The notes: generated from the letters alone by a model not told the origin. A DNA stretch of 64,000 nucleotides from Streptomyces violaceusniger Tu 4113 (GCF_000147815.2 NC_015952.1:124001-188000); one strand, 5' to 3'; counted from the stretch's first letter, positions 8,233 to 16,304 are shown. Program-made: numbers and translations.

Positions 8233-8631
8233 GTGACCGACTCCACGCCCCCGACCGCCCGAGAGATCCGCGACCTGATGGGGGTGATCGCCAAGGGCGT
8301 CGCCGCTGACGTGGATGCGGCCGCTCTCGGCCGCCTGGTCGTCGCCTCCCTGGACTCCGCCGACCCCTGCCCGTTCGGCCCGATGCCGGACGACCCCAGC
8401 CACGAACACCGCCTGCGCACCCAGGCCACGCGCGTGCTCGGTGAACTCCTCTACACCGCATCCCTGCTGTCCATGAGCCTGCGGCCCGACACCGACGAGT
8501 CCAGCGCGATCTCCTACATCCACTCCGGCCTGGACCGCCTGGTGCGCTCTCCCGTTCTGCGCCACCTCGCCGAGTGTCCCGGCGAACCCGCGGCCCACCA
8601 CGGCCAGGAGGAGACGGAGGAGGACCGGTGA
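8233..8631 (+). CDS. hypothetical helical protein
   Basis: A 132-residue protein starting at a GTG nine bases after the previous stop. It is helical and alanine/leucine-rich with an acidic C-terminus (HHGQEETEEDR). No family recognised. Its stop overlaps the GTG of the next gene, so the three genes from 7259 to 8939 are probably one operon. Confidence 0.55.
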   Translation: MTDSTPPTAREIRDLMGVIAKGVAADVDAAALGRLVVASLDSADPCPFGPMPDDPSHEHRLRTQATRVLGELLYTASLLSMSLRPDTDESSAISYIHSGLDRLVRSPVLRHLAECPGEPAAHHGQEETEEDR

Positions 8632-8939
8632 CCGTCTTCGTGACGGCCGTCCTGTGGACGGTGCTGTTCGTCTGCGTCGGCCTCGGGCTCCTCGGCGCCA
8701 GCGTACGCAGAGCCCTCTACAACCGTCACGACCTGCTGATGCAGGCGTGGGCGGACATGCGTCAGCGCAACGAGATGCTGTGCGACCGCCCGGGTCCGAT
8801 CGAGCTGGAGGACTTCCCCGGCGTGCGGGAGAGCTGGAACGACATCGATACCTTCGGGCGGTTCTGGATGGTCCTGACGGCCTTCACCTGCGTCGTCGGG
8901 ATGATGCTGTCCTTCGTGATCAGCATGGGCGGCCGGTAG
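8628..8939 (+). CDS. two-helix membrane protein
   Basis: A 103-residue protein starting at a GTG overlapping the upstream stop. An N-terminal transmembrane helix (VFVTAVLWTVLFVCVGLGLL) and a C-terminal one (FWMVLTAFTCVVGMMLSF) flank a 45-residue hydrophilic loop. No family recognised. It is last in the operon, which ends at the hairpin at 8953-9000. Confidence 0.55.
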   Translation: MTVFVTAVLWTVLFVCVGLGLLGASVRRALYNRHDLLMQAWADMRQRNEMLCDRPGPIELEDFPGVRESWNDIDTFGRFWMVLTAFTCVVGMMLSFVISMGGR

Positions 8940-8952
8940 GCGGCACAGCAAG

Positions 8953-9000
8953 ACGGCCCCCGGACCATGAGAGTCGCTAAGACCATGGTGCGAGGGCCGT
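8953..9000 (+). terminator. long hairpin, probable terminator
   Basis: Arms at 8953-8969 and 8984-9000 (ACGGCCCCCGGACCATG and its near-complement) match at 15 of 17 positions with a 14-base loop. It begins 13 bases after the membrane-protein stop. Confidence 0.65.
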
Positions 9001-9010
9001 TCCAGGTGCT

Positions 9011-9207
9011 GGACTGACGCTCCGTCCGGGGCTGGCTCCCGTGGGGGAATGGGGGTCAGGCCATCAGGAGCAGTCACTCCGAGCGGGGCTGGATGCACCC
9101 CGCAAAGTTGGACTGACGCTCCGTCCGGGACTGGTTCCCAGGGGGGAATGGGGCCAGGCCATCAGGGAGCAGTCACTCCGAGCGGGGCTGGACGCACCCC
9201 GCAAAGA
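9011..9207. repeat. two tandem copies of a 99-bp non-coding unit
   Basis: Copy 1 starts at 9011 and copy 2 at 9110, both with TGGACTGACGCTCCGTCCGG; copy 2 ends with CACCCCGCAAAG at 9207. The copies differ by about seven bases, mostly transitions plus one indel. Each holds a short hairpin (CGGGG, nine-base loop, CCCCG). No frame reads well across it. It lies between a terminator and the 3' end of a convergent gene. Iterons, a duplicated small RNA or a duplicated binding region are all possible. Confidence 0.75.
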
Positions 9208-9301
9208 GGAGACTACCGGCCCCCTGATGGAAGGGCGCTCATTTCGGGGAAGTTTCGCCGTACGGAACCGTGTTCGTCAGCCCGTACGCCACAAGTACCC
9301 C

Positions 9302-10000
9302 CTATGGCCCCTCCTGCCCCCCGGGCGCCGCGAGGATCACCTTGAGCTGATCGTCGGGGCACGCCGCCGCGAGCTGCTTCAGCATCCCGTGCTCGCCCGG
9401 GTCGGCGCTCAGGCCCCAGCGGAGCTTGACCGCGGTCCACTCACTGACGTACCGGCAGCGCGCCCCCTCGGCGGCGGGCAGCCACTCCGCGGGGTCCTTG
9501 CCGCCCTTGGACCGGTTCTGCTGCGCCGAGACGGCCACCAGAGCCCTGGAGTCCCCCAGGTCGTTGGCGTACCGCTCGCGCCGGTCGGCCGACCACGACC
9601 AGGCGCCGGAGCCCCACGATTCGAGAAGGGGCACCAGGTGGTCGATGTCGAGCTTCCGGACGTCGCTGATCTCCTGGCCGTCGTAGTACGACAGCCACCG
9701 GCCGCCGGTCACCTTGCAGCCCGGCCCGGTCGTCACTGCGGCGAGAGATTCCTCCTGGAGCACTTCCGACCTTGTCGGGCAGCCGTCCTTGTCCTCGTCC
9801 GTCCAGTGCTTGAAGGAGGACCGCTTGTAGCCGTCGTTGTGCTCCTGGTCGACCGGCAGCGACGCAACGGCCCGGTGCAGCGTGGTCACGTACCCTCCGC
9901 CCTCGTCGGCCGCGGCGCTTGTGCCGGGCGTGACGAAGCCCGTGGCCAGCAGCAGCGCGGCCACGGTCAGCAGGGTGGATCTCCTCTTGGCGTGTCTCAT
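9302..10000 (-). CDS. secreted HNH-type nuclease (DUF1524/GmrSD C-terminal-like)
   Basis: A 232-residue protein. The ATG at 10000 is preceded by GAGAGGAAG and followed by a signal peptide (RHAKRRSTLLTVAALLLATG, cleavage near TSAAA). The mature domain carries KLDIDHLVPLLESWGSGAW, then ANDLGDSRALVAVS and NRSKGGKDPAEWLP, the D-H, N-D and N-x(3)-GGKDP-x-x-W blocks of the DUF1524 beta-beta-alpha metal nuclease family common in Streptomyces as exported DNases. Two disulphides are likely. Its start overlaps the stop of the upstream gene (ATGA). Confidence 0.8.
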   Translation of the reverse strand: MRHAKRRSTLLTVAALLLATGFVTPGTSAAADEGGGYVTTLHRAVASLPVDQEHNDGYKRSSFKHWTDEDKDGCPTRSEVLQEESLAAVTTGPGCKVTGGRWLSYYDGQEISDVRKLDIDHLVPLLESWGSGAWSWSADRRERYANDLGDSRALVAVSAQQNRSKGGKDPAEWLPAAEGARCRYVSEWTAVKLRWGLSADPGEHGMLKQLAAACPDDQLKVILAAPGGQEGP

Positions 10001-10419
10001 CGGTGGACTGGCTTCCTCTCGGATAGGCGGGACTTCAGCCGGGCCTTCCCCTCCGGGCCCAGGCCGGGGATGCGGAACGAGTCGGCGTTCGCGAGCGCGG
10101 TGGCCTCTTCCAGGCTCAGGCCCATGCGCGCGAGGATGTTGGTCACCCGGTGGCCGATCGCGTCGTGCCCGAGCAGGTGGCAGGGCGACCCGGGCGGGCA
10201 GGACCGTCCCGGGACCAGCCGGGCGGGCAGCGACTTGCACGGGGCGCAGTCCGGGCACAGGTCGAGTGTCTGTCCGCCGGCGGCGCGTGTTCCCCAGCCG
10301 TCTTGGGTGGCCAGCTCGCGGGCGAAGCTGACGATGCAGGTGTTGTAGACGGTCGTCGTCCCGCGGCAGCGGCGGCCGTCGGTGACGGTGTCACAGGTGA
10401 TCACGGTGTGGGCGCTCAT
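9997..10419 (-). CDS. cysteine-rich hypothetical protein with C-terminal HhH-like region
   Basis: A 140-residue protein. The N-terminal half has cysteine pairs (ITCDTVTDGRRC; LCPDCAPC), suggesting zinc binding. The C-terminal half (ILARMGLSLEEATALANADS, then IPGLGPEGKARLKSRL) resembles a helix-hairpin-helix or ribosomal-L12-like helical motif. It overlaps genes on both sides by ATGA, so it is translationally coupled with the secreted nuclease. Function unknown. Confidence 0.5.
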   Translation of the reverse strand: MSAHTVITCDTVTDGRRCRGTTTVYNTCIVSFARELATQDGWGTRAAGGQTLDLCPDCAPCKSLPARLVPGRSCPPGSPCHLLGHDAIGHRVTNILARMGLSLEEATALANADSFRIPGLGPEGKARLKSRLSERKPVHR

Positions 10420-10649
10420 GAGGAACCTAGCTGAGCAGGGTCCAGGCGTGAGGCGCGGCATCGCGCGCAGGCCGAGACCGGGGCGGACAGGTAGCGCCCC
10501 GGTGACAGCGGCGAGCGTAGCCATCCGGCGTATGCCAGGGCTTCCACGCCTGCGCAGTACACGCAGGCCACGCCGTTGAGCTGAGGGCGGGTCAGGTCAG
10601 TGAGGGGGAGGTTTCCGATCAGGTACGGCACTGCTTCGATCAGCGACAT
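10416..10649 (-). CDS. small cysteine-containing hypothetical protein
   Basis: A 77-residue protein with CVYCAG and a distal CARC pair, so probably one zinc ribbon. It overlaps the next gene by ATGA and is first of three coupled genes ending with the secreted nuclease. Confidence 0.5.
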   Translation of the reverse strand: MSLIEAVPYLIGNLPLTDLTRPQLNGVACVYCAGVEALAYAGWLRSPLSPGRYLSAPVSACARCRASRLDPAQLGSS

Positions 10650-10715
10650 GGCAGGCTGCGATTCGTCGGGAGTGGACGGCTGTTGTGGTCAACGACTCCG
10701 GGCTTTCAGGGGTGT

Positions 10716-11405
10716 TCACGAGGCGAGGCGCTTGTTGATCCGGGACCGCAGCGTGTCCATGCTGAATCCCTTCGGGTCTACCTTCCCTTTCTGCCACTCT
10801 TTGTGACCTATCACACGGTTCGCCCCCCACTCTTTACTCCGGCAGATCGCCGCCGACACGCGCACGATCGCGTCCATCTGCGCCTTGGGCCACGGGTCCT
10901 TTCCCGTACCGACGTTCACGCATTCGAATCCGAAGAAGTAGCGGTTGCCGTCCGTGTCCCACTTCCTCGGCGCCGGCATCTTGCGGTTCGCCTTCACGGC
11001 CCCCAGGACCGCGCTGTCCCCGAGCCCCGCGTGATTGGCCCTGCCGTATCCGATCAGGTAGACCGTTCCGTCTTTGGCGATCACCCCGTGACAGAGCGGG
11101 CCGGGAAGGTCGCTTCGCCCGTACCGGCACAGCGACACCGAGCCGTCGGTGCCCCGGGAGGCGGTGTGATGGATCATCACGCCCGTGTCGCCGTACCACG
11201 GGCCCTTGTGATCGCGGTTGTGACGCGACCAGTCGCCGACCTCCACCACGGACACGCCCTCGTCGCGCAGGGCGTTGATGAACCACCTCGCCCGGCCGGT
11301 GACCACCGGCCGACGGGGCTGTGAGGCATGGGCAAGGGAGTCGGGGAGTAGAAAGCCAGCCGCCGTCAGGGCGCCTGCTGCTTGGAGGAGAGTGCGCCTG
11401 TCCAT
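10716..11405 (-). CDS. exported N-acetylmuramoyl-L-alanine amidase (Amidase_2)
   Basis: A 229-residue protein with a twin-arginine-like signal (MDRRTLLQAAGALTAAGFLL) and an amidase_2 domain. GVMIHHTASRG supplies the first zinc histidine, CHGVIAKDGTVYLIGYGRAN the conserved strand pair, FGFECVNVG the acidic active-site region, and NRVIGHKEWQKGKVDP the second histidine and the K-x-D-P block. It cleaves the amide bond between muramic acid and the stem peptide. In this phage-flavoured context it could be a lysin, although export by a signal peptide is unusual for actinophage lysins and fits plasmid-borne cell-wall remodelling as well. Confidence 0.85.
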   Translation of the reverse strand: MDRRTLLQAAGALTAAGFLLPDSLAHASQPRRPVVTGRARWFINALRDEGVSVVEVGDWSRHNRDHKGPWYGDTGVMIHHTASRGTDGSVSLCRYGRSDLPGPLCHGVIAKDGTVYLIGYGRANHAGLGDSAVLGAVKANRKMPAPRKWDTDGNRYFFGFECVNVGTGKDPWPKAQMDAIVRVSAAICRSKEWGANRVIGHKEWQKGKVDPKGFSMDTLRSRINKRLAS

Positions 11406-11489
11406 GCTTCATGATCGTCGTAAAAACTGGACGAAGCAACACAAAACAGACACCGTGTCGGGTACTTGACGGGCCCCCAGACATGCGCC

Positions 11490-11957
11490 CTACCTGCCGA
11501 AGCCCGCGGCCACCCGGTCAGCCACCGTCCACCGGCGAAACAGCCGCCGCCGCTCGGCGTCCGTCATCCGCACCGCCCGCTCCACCACGGCCACCACCTC
11601 GGCCGCCTCGCACTTCCACGTCGCGAAACGGTCCTCGTCGCTCACCTCCACCAGGCCCACCGGCCGCACCCGGTACAAGTCACCAAGGACCCACTTAGAG
11701 GCGTAGTGACGGGCGTAGAGCGCATCGGAGCACACATACACGCGGTCCTGGTGCTGCGTCAGGGGAGAGATCGCGGTCGCCTCACCGCGCCGGTTCGCCT
11801 CGCAGTCCGGGCAGCCGTCGAGATACTTCGGCTCGTGAGGGAGGATCAACTGACCGGCTTCCAGGCCCGCCACACCGCCGTGGAACAGACGCTCCGGCAG
11901 GTCCCCGACGCCGGCGGACGCGATGGCTCCCATGACCACTCCCATGACGGCTCCCAT
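11490..11957 (-). CDS. hypothetical protein, possibly ADP-ribosyltransferase-like
   Basis: The body (LFHGGVAGLEAGQLILPHEP; DRVYVCSDALYARHYASKW; LGDLYRVRPVG) has the H-G, Y-x-S/T-D-x-x-x-A-x-x-Y and strand pattern seen in small actinobacterial proteins related to Arr/ART-type ADP-ribosyltransferases. This is an analogy, not proof. The start is unclear: three ATGs at 11957, 11945 and 11933 lie in near-identical 12-base repeats (ATGGGAGCCGTC-like), each supplying a GGGAG before the next ATG. The first is used here, the last being equally likely. Confidence 0.45.
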   Translation of the reverse strand: MGAVMGVVMGAIASAGVGDLPERLFHGGVAGLEAGQLILPHEPKYLDGCPDCEANRRGEATAISPLTQHQDRVYVCSDALYARHYASKWVLGDLYRVRPVGLVEVSDEDRFATWKCEAAEVVAVVERAVRMTDAERRRLFRRWTVADRVAAGFGR

Positions 11958-12280
11958 GACCGCCCATGATCGTGCAGCGCGATCCCGGCCGGGCCGGTCC
12001 GCCGCCCGCGCCACGCCGCTTCCACCTCAAAGCGTGATCAGCGCCCTCGACCGAGGACGATCCCGGGATGATCCCGGCCGGGTTCGAGCACATCCCTGTC
12101 GAGGTCCGTTCGGCAAACGGGCATGGCAAACCCACCTCCCAGGCATCCCTGAGTTGACCTGCTGTTTCGGTGTTCGGAAACAGGCGCTGAGGCGAGTACG
12201 GCTCCCCTGGTGCCCCCGGTGGCCAGGACCGCGGACCCTTCTGCCCGGCCTCACGCTCCGGGGCGGTATGGCGGGATTCC
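11958..12280. other. intergenic region with inverted repeat
   Basis: About 320 bases between leftward genes with no credible gene. It contains CTGTTTC (12162-12168) and GAAACAG (12177-12183), an inverted repeat with an eight-base loop that may be an operator or weak terminator, and a repeated GATCCCGG near 12060. Confidence 0.4.
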
Positions 12281-12559
12281 CTACTCGCTCACCGGCCCGT
12301 GCTCGCCGACCAGGACGCGCCAGCGGATGAACGGGGTCTGACCGTCGATGCCCCACCGGGTACCGCGCTCGGTGCGCTTCCACACCCGGCCGCGTGCGTC
12401 GGTGACCTCGCGTACTTCCACCGGCGCCAGGAAGGACCCGGGGCCGTCCGCCCGCCAGGTGCGCGGCTCGGTCAGTACCAGGTCTCGAAGGTGCCGCGGC
12501 GGGCCTTCACCGGCCGCTGGTCGATCTTCTCCCGGCCCACCCAACGGCTTCCCGCTCAC
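12281..12559 (-). CDS. small hypothetical protein
   Basis: A 92-residue protein starting at a GTG overlapping the stop of the gene above. The second half reads like a beta-rich domain (VEVREVTDARGRVWKRTERG, then WGIDGQTPFIRWRVL). No family recognised. Last of three coupled leftward genes. Confidence 0.5.
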   Translation of the reverse strand: MSGKPLGGPGEDRPAAGEGPPRHLRDLVLTEPRTWRADGPGSFLAPVEVREVTDARGRVWKRTERGTRWGIDGQTPFIRWRVLVGEHGPVSE

Positions 12560-12843
12560 TCCTGCGCCGCCGGGTGCTGGTGGGCGATGGCCTCGGCCGC
12601 CAGCCGCACCAGCGGCAGCAGAAGCCGCGGGTCGGCGCCCAGGTACTCGGCCAGGGCGGCGTTCGCCCGCAGTGTGTAGACCTCGGCCGCCGCCAGCCGC
12701 TCGTTGACCTGCGGCCCCATCGCCCTGTGCGCTCCACGCAACTCGGCCGCGGCGCCCTCCAGCAGCTCGGCGGTATCCGGGTGCACGGCGTGGAAGTCGT
12801 GGGGGTCGGTGAACAAGTTCTGGGCGCCCCTGTTCGTCGTCAC
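12556..12843 (-). CDS. small helical hypothetical protein
   Basis: A 95-residue alanine-rich helical protein (AELLEGAAAELRGAHRAMG; RANAALAEYLGADPRLLLPL). It overlaps neighbours on both sides by four bases, so it is translationally coupled. Function unknown. Confidence 0.5.
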   Translation of the reverse strand: MTTNRGAQNLFTDPHDFHAVHPDTAELLEGAAAELRGAHRAMGPQVNERLAAAEVYTLRANAALAEYLGADPRLLLPLVRLAAEAIAHQHPAAQE

Positions 12844-13175
12844 GTGTCGCCTCCGGTCGGCAGGACTCTGCTCAGGCAGTCGGTGAGAGCGTCCAGGTAG
12901 CGGTCATCGAGCGCGTCCAGGGCCTCTTCCCCCACCGCCTCGTCCACGTTGAGCCGCAGCGAGCAGTAGAGGTCCGTCATGCCGGCGAGGTACGCGGCCA
13001 CCTCCGAAGAAGCCACCACGCGCGGCTCCCCGGCCGCCGTCGTGAACGCGTAGCCCTCCTCCGTGGAGTACAACTCGAAGGTGATCAGACCGGTGCGCTC
13101 CAGGTCCTGGAGGGCGCGCACACGCCGTATGTGCATGGCTCTGCCCATGCCGGGCCCGGGATTGTAGAGGGTCAC
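12840..13175 (-). CDS. small hypothetical protein
   Basis: A 111-residue protein. A GTG at 13175 with GGAAAG upstream is the likely start. It contains ALQDLERTGLITFELYSTEE followed by an acidic helical C-terminus (VDEAVGEEALDALDDRYLD). First of the leftward trio 12281-13175; the promoter presumably lies in 13176-13500 with the palindrome there. Confidence 0.5.
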   Translation of the reverse strand: MTLYNPGPGMGRAMHIRRVRALQDLERTGLITFELYSTEEGYAFTTAAGEPRVVASSEVAAYLAGMTDLYCSLRLNVDEAVGEEALDALDDRYLDALTDCLSRVLPTGGDT

Positions 13176-13378
13176 GGGGTGAGGTCTTTCCGCTTCGGGG
13201 AACCTCCGCACGGGGGCACGGAGGGGGCGCTACGCGCGCAGTCTAGGCCCGGCCGACCGCGCAGGCGGCCGACGCATGCGCACGGCGACGTGCAGTGTGC
13301 ACCGCACTCCAAGAGCAGTTCGAACAGCGTTTTCCGTGGTGATCGTCCAGCTACACGCGTCAACTGTGGTCCCTGCGT

Positions 13379-13401
13379 CCGGTACCGCTAGGCGGTACCG
13401 G
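13379..13401. promoter_or_regulatory. perfect 10-3-10 palindrome in divergent promoter region
   Basis: CCGGTACCGC (13379-13388) and GCGGTACCGG (13392-13401) are exact complements separated by TAG. It sits in the roughly 330-base non-coding gap (13176-13504) between the leftward small genes and the rightward XRE regulator at 13505. This is a typical position for an autoregulatory operator. Nothing else in this gap looks like a gene. Confidence 0.55.
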
Positions 13402-13504
13402 GGCGGTTGACTGCGCACGAAATCAGGTGAATCCCCGACGCGAACACACGCTGACAAGCGAGCTATGCCCCAAATAGCGGTCATGTCCGTTTAGGGTCGT
13501 GATC

Positions 13505-13789
13505 GTGAGCACGAACCTGACTGGGGACGAAACGAACACGTTGTCCCGCCTGGTGTCTTCCGGCACCGCGAGAACCATCCGCGAACGCGCCGGATTCACG
13601 GCCAGCGACTTCGCCAGCCGCGTCGGCGTCGCATCCCGCACCCTGCGCGCCTGGGAAGAAGGCAAATCCACTCCCCGCCAGCCCTACGCAGCCCGCAAGT
13701 ACCTCTCCGAGCTACGCCAAGCCAGCCTGAGCATCGTCAACCGCGTCGAGCAGAACCGCGCCAGCCGCCCCGGAACCGGACACCTGTGA
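13505..13789 (+). CDS. XRE-family helix-turn-helix regulator
   Basis: A 94-residue protein. Two GTGs are possible; the one at 13505 has AGGG eight bases upstream. The HTH spans about residues 22-60 (IRERAGFTASDFASRVGVAS, then RTLRAWEEGKSTPRQPY), with the W-E-x-G-K signature of XRE proteins. It probably represses its own operon via the palindrome at 13379-13401. Its stop overlaps the start of the next gene (TGATG). Confidence 0.7.
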   Translation: MSTNLTGDETNTLSRLVSSGTARTIRERAGFTASDFASRVGVASRTLRAWEEGKSTPRQPYAARKYLSELRQASLSIVNRVEQNRASRPGTGHL

Positions 13790-14700
13790 TGCGCGCAGCC
13801 TGGCGCTCCTACACGCCCTACCTGCACCTGTACCGCGCCCTGAAGCTCTCCCACGACGCCCAGGCCCTCTCCGACGTCCTGACCCACCTCGTCCGCGCCA
13901 CCTCCATGGACCGCGAAGAGGCCACCAAGACCGCGATCCTCGCCGCCCTGACCGGCGACCTCGGCCTCACCTGCACCCTCATGGACGCCCACACCACCCA
14001 CGACACCCCCCTGCACGAACTCCCCGACGTCGCCGCCAGCAGATCCGGCCCGCTGCACGTCGAACGCACCTCCGAGGCCCTGCGCCACTACAGCGCCATG
14101 GCCAAGTCCGCCGGCGGCTTCGTCACCCTCATCGCCGAACAGCTCACCGGCGACCCCGAAGACGACTTCCACTCCGCCGTCCATCTCTTCGCCTCCGTAC
14201 CCGGCTCCTCCGACCGCAAGGGCCGCACCATCGCCCGCCTGCTGTCCACCTGCGCCGGATGGGACTTCGACTGCAACGGCCACGGCGCCCTCGGCAAGTC
14301 CCTGCCCTCTGTCGCACACGCCGGACTCGCCCTCCTGGCCCCCGCCCATCCCGCCCAGGACCCGGCCCTCCTCTTCACGCACCTGGTCACCGACACCGCC
14401 CAATCCCTCGGCTATCCCCTCGGCGAGGGCCTGGACCCCCACGGCATCACCGAAGCTCTCGCCAGCCTCCAGCGCCTGTCCGTGGCCACCTACTACGTCG
14501 GCCTGCGCATCGACCAAATGCAGGCCGACCTCATCCGCGCCCCGCACACCCCGCTGGCCGCCCAGGCATGGGCCTCGCGCACCGCCGTCCTGCCCCACCG
14601 CTACCTGGGGGAGCGGAACGGCTGGTACGGACCCACCCCCGACCGCAAGTCGGTCTTCCGCGACACCGGCCACATCGCCGTACGCCGCGCCCCCGCCTGA
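13789..14700 (+). CDS. hypothetical helical protein coupled to XRE regulator
   Basis: A 303-residue, largely helical protein, read from the ATG at 13789 that overlaps the regulator stop. There is no transmembrane segment and no recognised catalytic motif. The C-terminus (GWYGPTPDRKSVFRDTGHIA) is polar. The tight coupling suggests it works with the regulator, perhaps as a cofactor or toxin-antitoxin-like partner, but there is no sequence evidence for either. Confidence 0.5.
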   Translation: MRAAWRSYTPYLHLYRALKLSHDAQALSDVLTHLVRATSMDREEATKTAILAALTGDLGLTCTLMDAHTTHDTPLHELPDVAASRSGPLHVERTSEALRHYSAMAKSAGGFVTLIAEQLTGDPEDDFHSAVHLFASVPGSSDRKGRTIARLLSTCAGWDFDCNGHGALGKSLPSVAHAGLALLAPAHPAQDPALLFTHLVTDTAQSLGYPLGEGLDPHGITEALASLQRLSVATYYVGLRIDQMQADLIRAPHTPLAAQAWASRTAVLPHRYLGERNGWYGPTPDRKSVFRDTGHIAVRRAPA

Positions 14701-14790
14701 CTCGGCGCCGGAGATGGCCGCGGTCTCGCCGGTGAGCTTCCGGCCGCCGTTGATGATCTGCGTCAGGTACAGGTCGCCGATACAGTTCTG
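14701..14790 (-). pseudogene. possible fragment of an XRE-type HTH gene
   Basis: Reading leftward through this short gap gives GDLYLTQIINGGRKLTGETA, which looks like the recognition helix and following turn of an XRE HTH. There is no start codon with a ribosome site and the frame runs into antisense of neighbours, so at most it is a remnant. Confidence 0.25.
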
Positions 14791-14793
14791 CCC

Positions 14794-15312
14794 ATGGGAC
14801 GCAACAAACGCCACAAGCCCCGCACCGGCCAGCCCAGCCGTACGGCAGGAAGCGGGCAGGGCCCGCGTCCCCCCGTCACGCTGCAAGGCTTCGGCCCGGA
14901 GGACTACGACAACGTCATCCAGGCGACCGCCGACCTGTGCGAGCGGGCAGGCGCCCGCGGGTTCGAGATCGGCTTCCTGCACGACGACGTCCCCGCCGAG
15001 GATGCCGCCTGGTTCGCCGCCGCCCAGTTCCGCGGCGCCCGCAAGATCGCCGAGAACCACCGCGGCCCCGCGGACGCCGCCTTCGCCCTGGCCGCCGACA
15101 TCCTCACCGGCGGCAAGTGCCGCTGCGGCAAACTCGTCAGCCTGACCGAAGGCGGAGCCATCGCCTACGGCAAGTCCCACCTGGCCCACGGCCTCGGAGA
15201 GTGGACAGCCCAACAGGCCCAGGCCGCCGGGCAATGCCGGTGGCGCCTGGTCAAAAACCGCTGGCAGTCCTCCTGCAACGCCCCCTCCCTCACCCTCCCC
15301 GGCAGCCGGTGA
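14794..15312 (+). CDS. hypothetical protein with small zinc-like site
   Basis: A 172-residue protein. After a basic N-terminus (GRNKRHKPRTGQPS) it has a helical middle and a C-terminal region with KCRCGKLVSL and QCRWRLVKNRWQSSC, four cysteines that could bind one zinc. Similar short proteins recur in Streptomyces phages and plasmids. Function unknown. Confidence 0.55.
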   Translation: MGRNKRHKPRTGQPSRTAGSGQGPRPPVTLQGFGPEDYDNVIQATADLCERAGARGFEIGFLHDDVPAEDAAWFAAAQFRGARKIAENHRGPADAAFALAADILTGGKCRCGKLVSLTEGGAIAYGKSHLAHGLGEWTAQQAQAAGQCRWRLVKNRWQSSCNAPSLTLPGSR

Positions 15313-15338
15313 TCAGCCCCCAGCCGCCAACACCACAG

Positions 15339-15584
15339 CTACTCCGGAGCCTTGCCGCCCGGCTCCTCGTCCGTACTGCGCTGCCGCAGATGCGCCAAAG
15401 TCTCCGCCACCTCCTCAGCCGCATCCGCCAGGCGTACCCCGCACCTGGCCCCCGCTGCCTTCGCACCCGCACCGCCCGCCGCCGGACACCCGGCCGCCTT
15501 CGCGGCCTGAGCCGCCTGCGACAGCCCCCACACCGCGCCAGCGGCGAACACAATCAGCGTGCCCAGCACGCACCGGCCCCTCAC
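15339..15584 (-). CDS. small membrane-anchored protein
   Basis: An 81-residue protein with an N-terminal hydrophobic helix (VLGTLIVFAAGAVWGLSQAA) and an alanine-rich hydrophilic tail containing two cysteines. It overlaps the gene above by GTGA. Function unknown. Confidence 0.5.
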   Translation of the reverse strand: MRGRCVLGTLIVFAAGAVWGLSQAAQAAKAAGCPAAGGAGAKAAGARCGVRLADAAEEVAETLAHLRQRSTDEEPGGKAPE

Positions 15585-15898
15585 GGCGCCGCCCCCTCAT
15601 CACCCGACCCGGCCTCCGGCACGGTGAACACCGACGACTCCTCGTCCGTCTCCGGCCAGTGCCACGTCCCCGGAAGCCGCCCCGTCCCGTCGTACGGAAC
15701 ACCCCCCAACGCCAAGGAGTGGAAGAACAGCCCGGCCGGATTCATCACCATCAGCCCCACGACGTCGGCCGAACCGACCTCCGTGACCACCGCGGCACGC
15801 ATCGCCGGCTCGAACGCCTGAGACCCGTCCTGGCGCGGCGGTGTGCCGTGCGAGACGTAGCGGACCCTACAGCCCACCGTCAGCTTGCGAGAATTCAT
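15581..15898 (-). CDS. hypothetical protein
   Basis: A 105-residue beta-rich protein (LTVGCRVRYVSHGTPP; AAVVTEVGSADVVGLMVMNP) with an acidic end. The pattern resembles small SH3-like barrel proteins common on Streptomyces mobile elements. Coupled by four-base overlaps to genes on both sides. Confidence 0.5.
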   Translation of the reverse strand: MNSRKLTVGCRVRYVSHGTPPRQDGSQAFEPAMRAAVVTEVGSADVVGLMVMNPAGLFFHSLALGGVPYDGTGRLPGTWHWPETDEESSVFTVPEAGSGDEGAAP

Positions 15899-16203
15899 GG
15901 ACCCGATGGTCCCGCCCCGCCCGCACCACCGGCCTCCGGCACGCCGACCACCACCTCCAAACGGTGCGCGTGCGTCCGGCAGAACACCGCGAACGACCCC
16001 CCAGCCCCCAACGTGTAAATCACCGCCCGCGCCCCCACCAGCGTCCCGAAAGACCCCGGCAGCAACCGCGCCTCCTCCTCGAACCGCACCACCGACGACT
16101 CCAGCGCAGGGTGAAGCAGCAACTCATACCCCGCCACAGACGGATGAGACACCGACGCCGCCAGGAGCGCCCGGTGGCAACTCGCTATCAACTCCTCTCC
16201 CAT
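15895..16203 (-). CDS. hypothetical protein
   Basis: A 102-residue protein with a helical N-terminus (ASCHRALLAASVSHPSVAGY) and a hydrophobic beta-rich second half (ARAVIYTLGAGGSFAVFCRT), ending glycine/proline-rich. First of three coupled leftward genes. A 10-base palindrome (CCTGATCAGG, 16227-16236) lies just upstream and may be an operator. Confidence 0.5.
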   Translation of the reverse strand: MGEELIASCHRALLAASVSHPSVAGYELLLHPALESSVVRFEEEARLLPGSFGTLVGARAVIYTLGAGGSFAVFCRTHAHRLEVVVGVPEAGGAGGAGPSGP

Positions 16204-16304
16204 GATCCAACCGTAGGCCCATCAGACCTGATCAGGCCGTCTCCCCCACACCCCCGGTGGCTCCGGCCGGACACCGATCGGCACCGGCACACCCCGCGTC
16301 ATCG

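Noticed and set aside
9011..9207. Tandem repeat considered as a CRISPR array
   Set aside because: The 99-bp units are contiguous with no unique spacers, and no cas genes are present.
13684..15234. A 516-codon open frame on the leftward strand, antisense to several genes
   Set aside because: Glycine/valine-rich composition typical of antisense high-GC frames, no start with ribosome site, and it lies opposite well-supported rightward genes. Only the short HTH-like stretch at 14701-14790 deserves mention.
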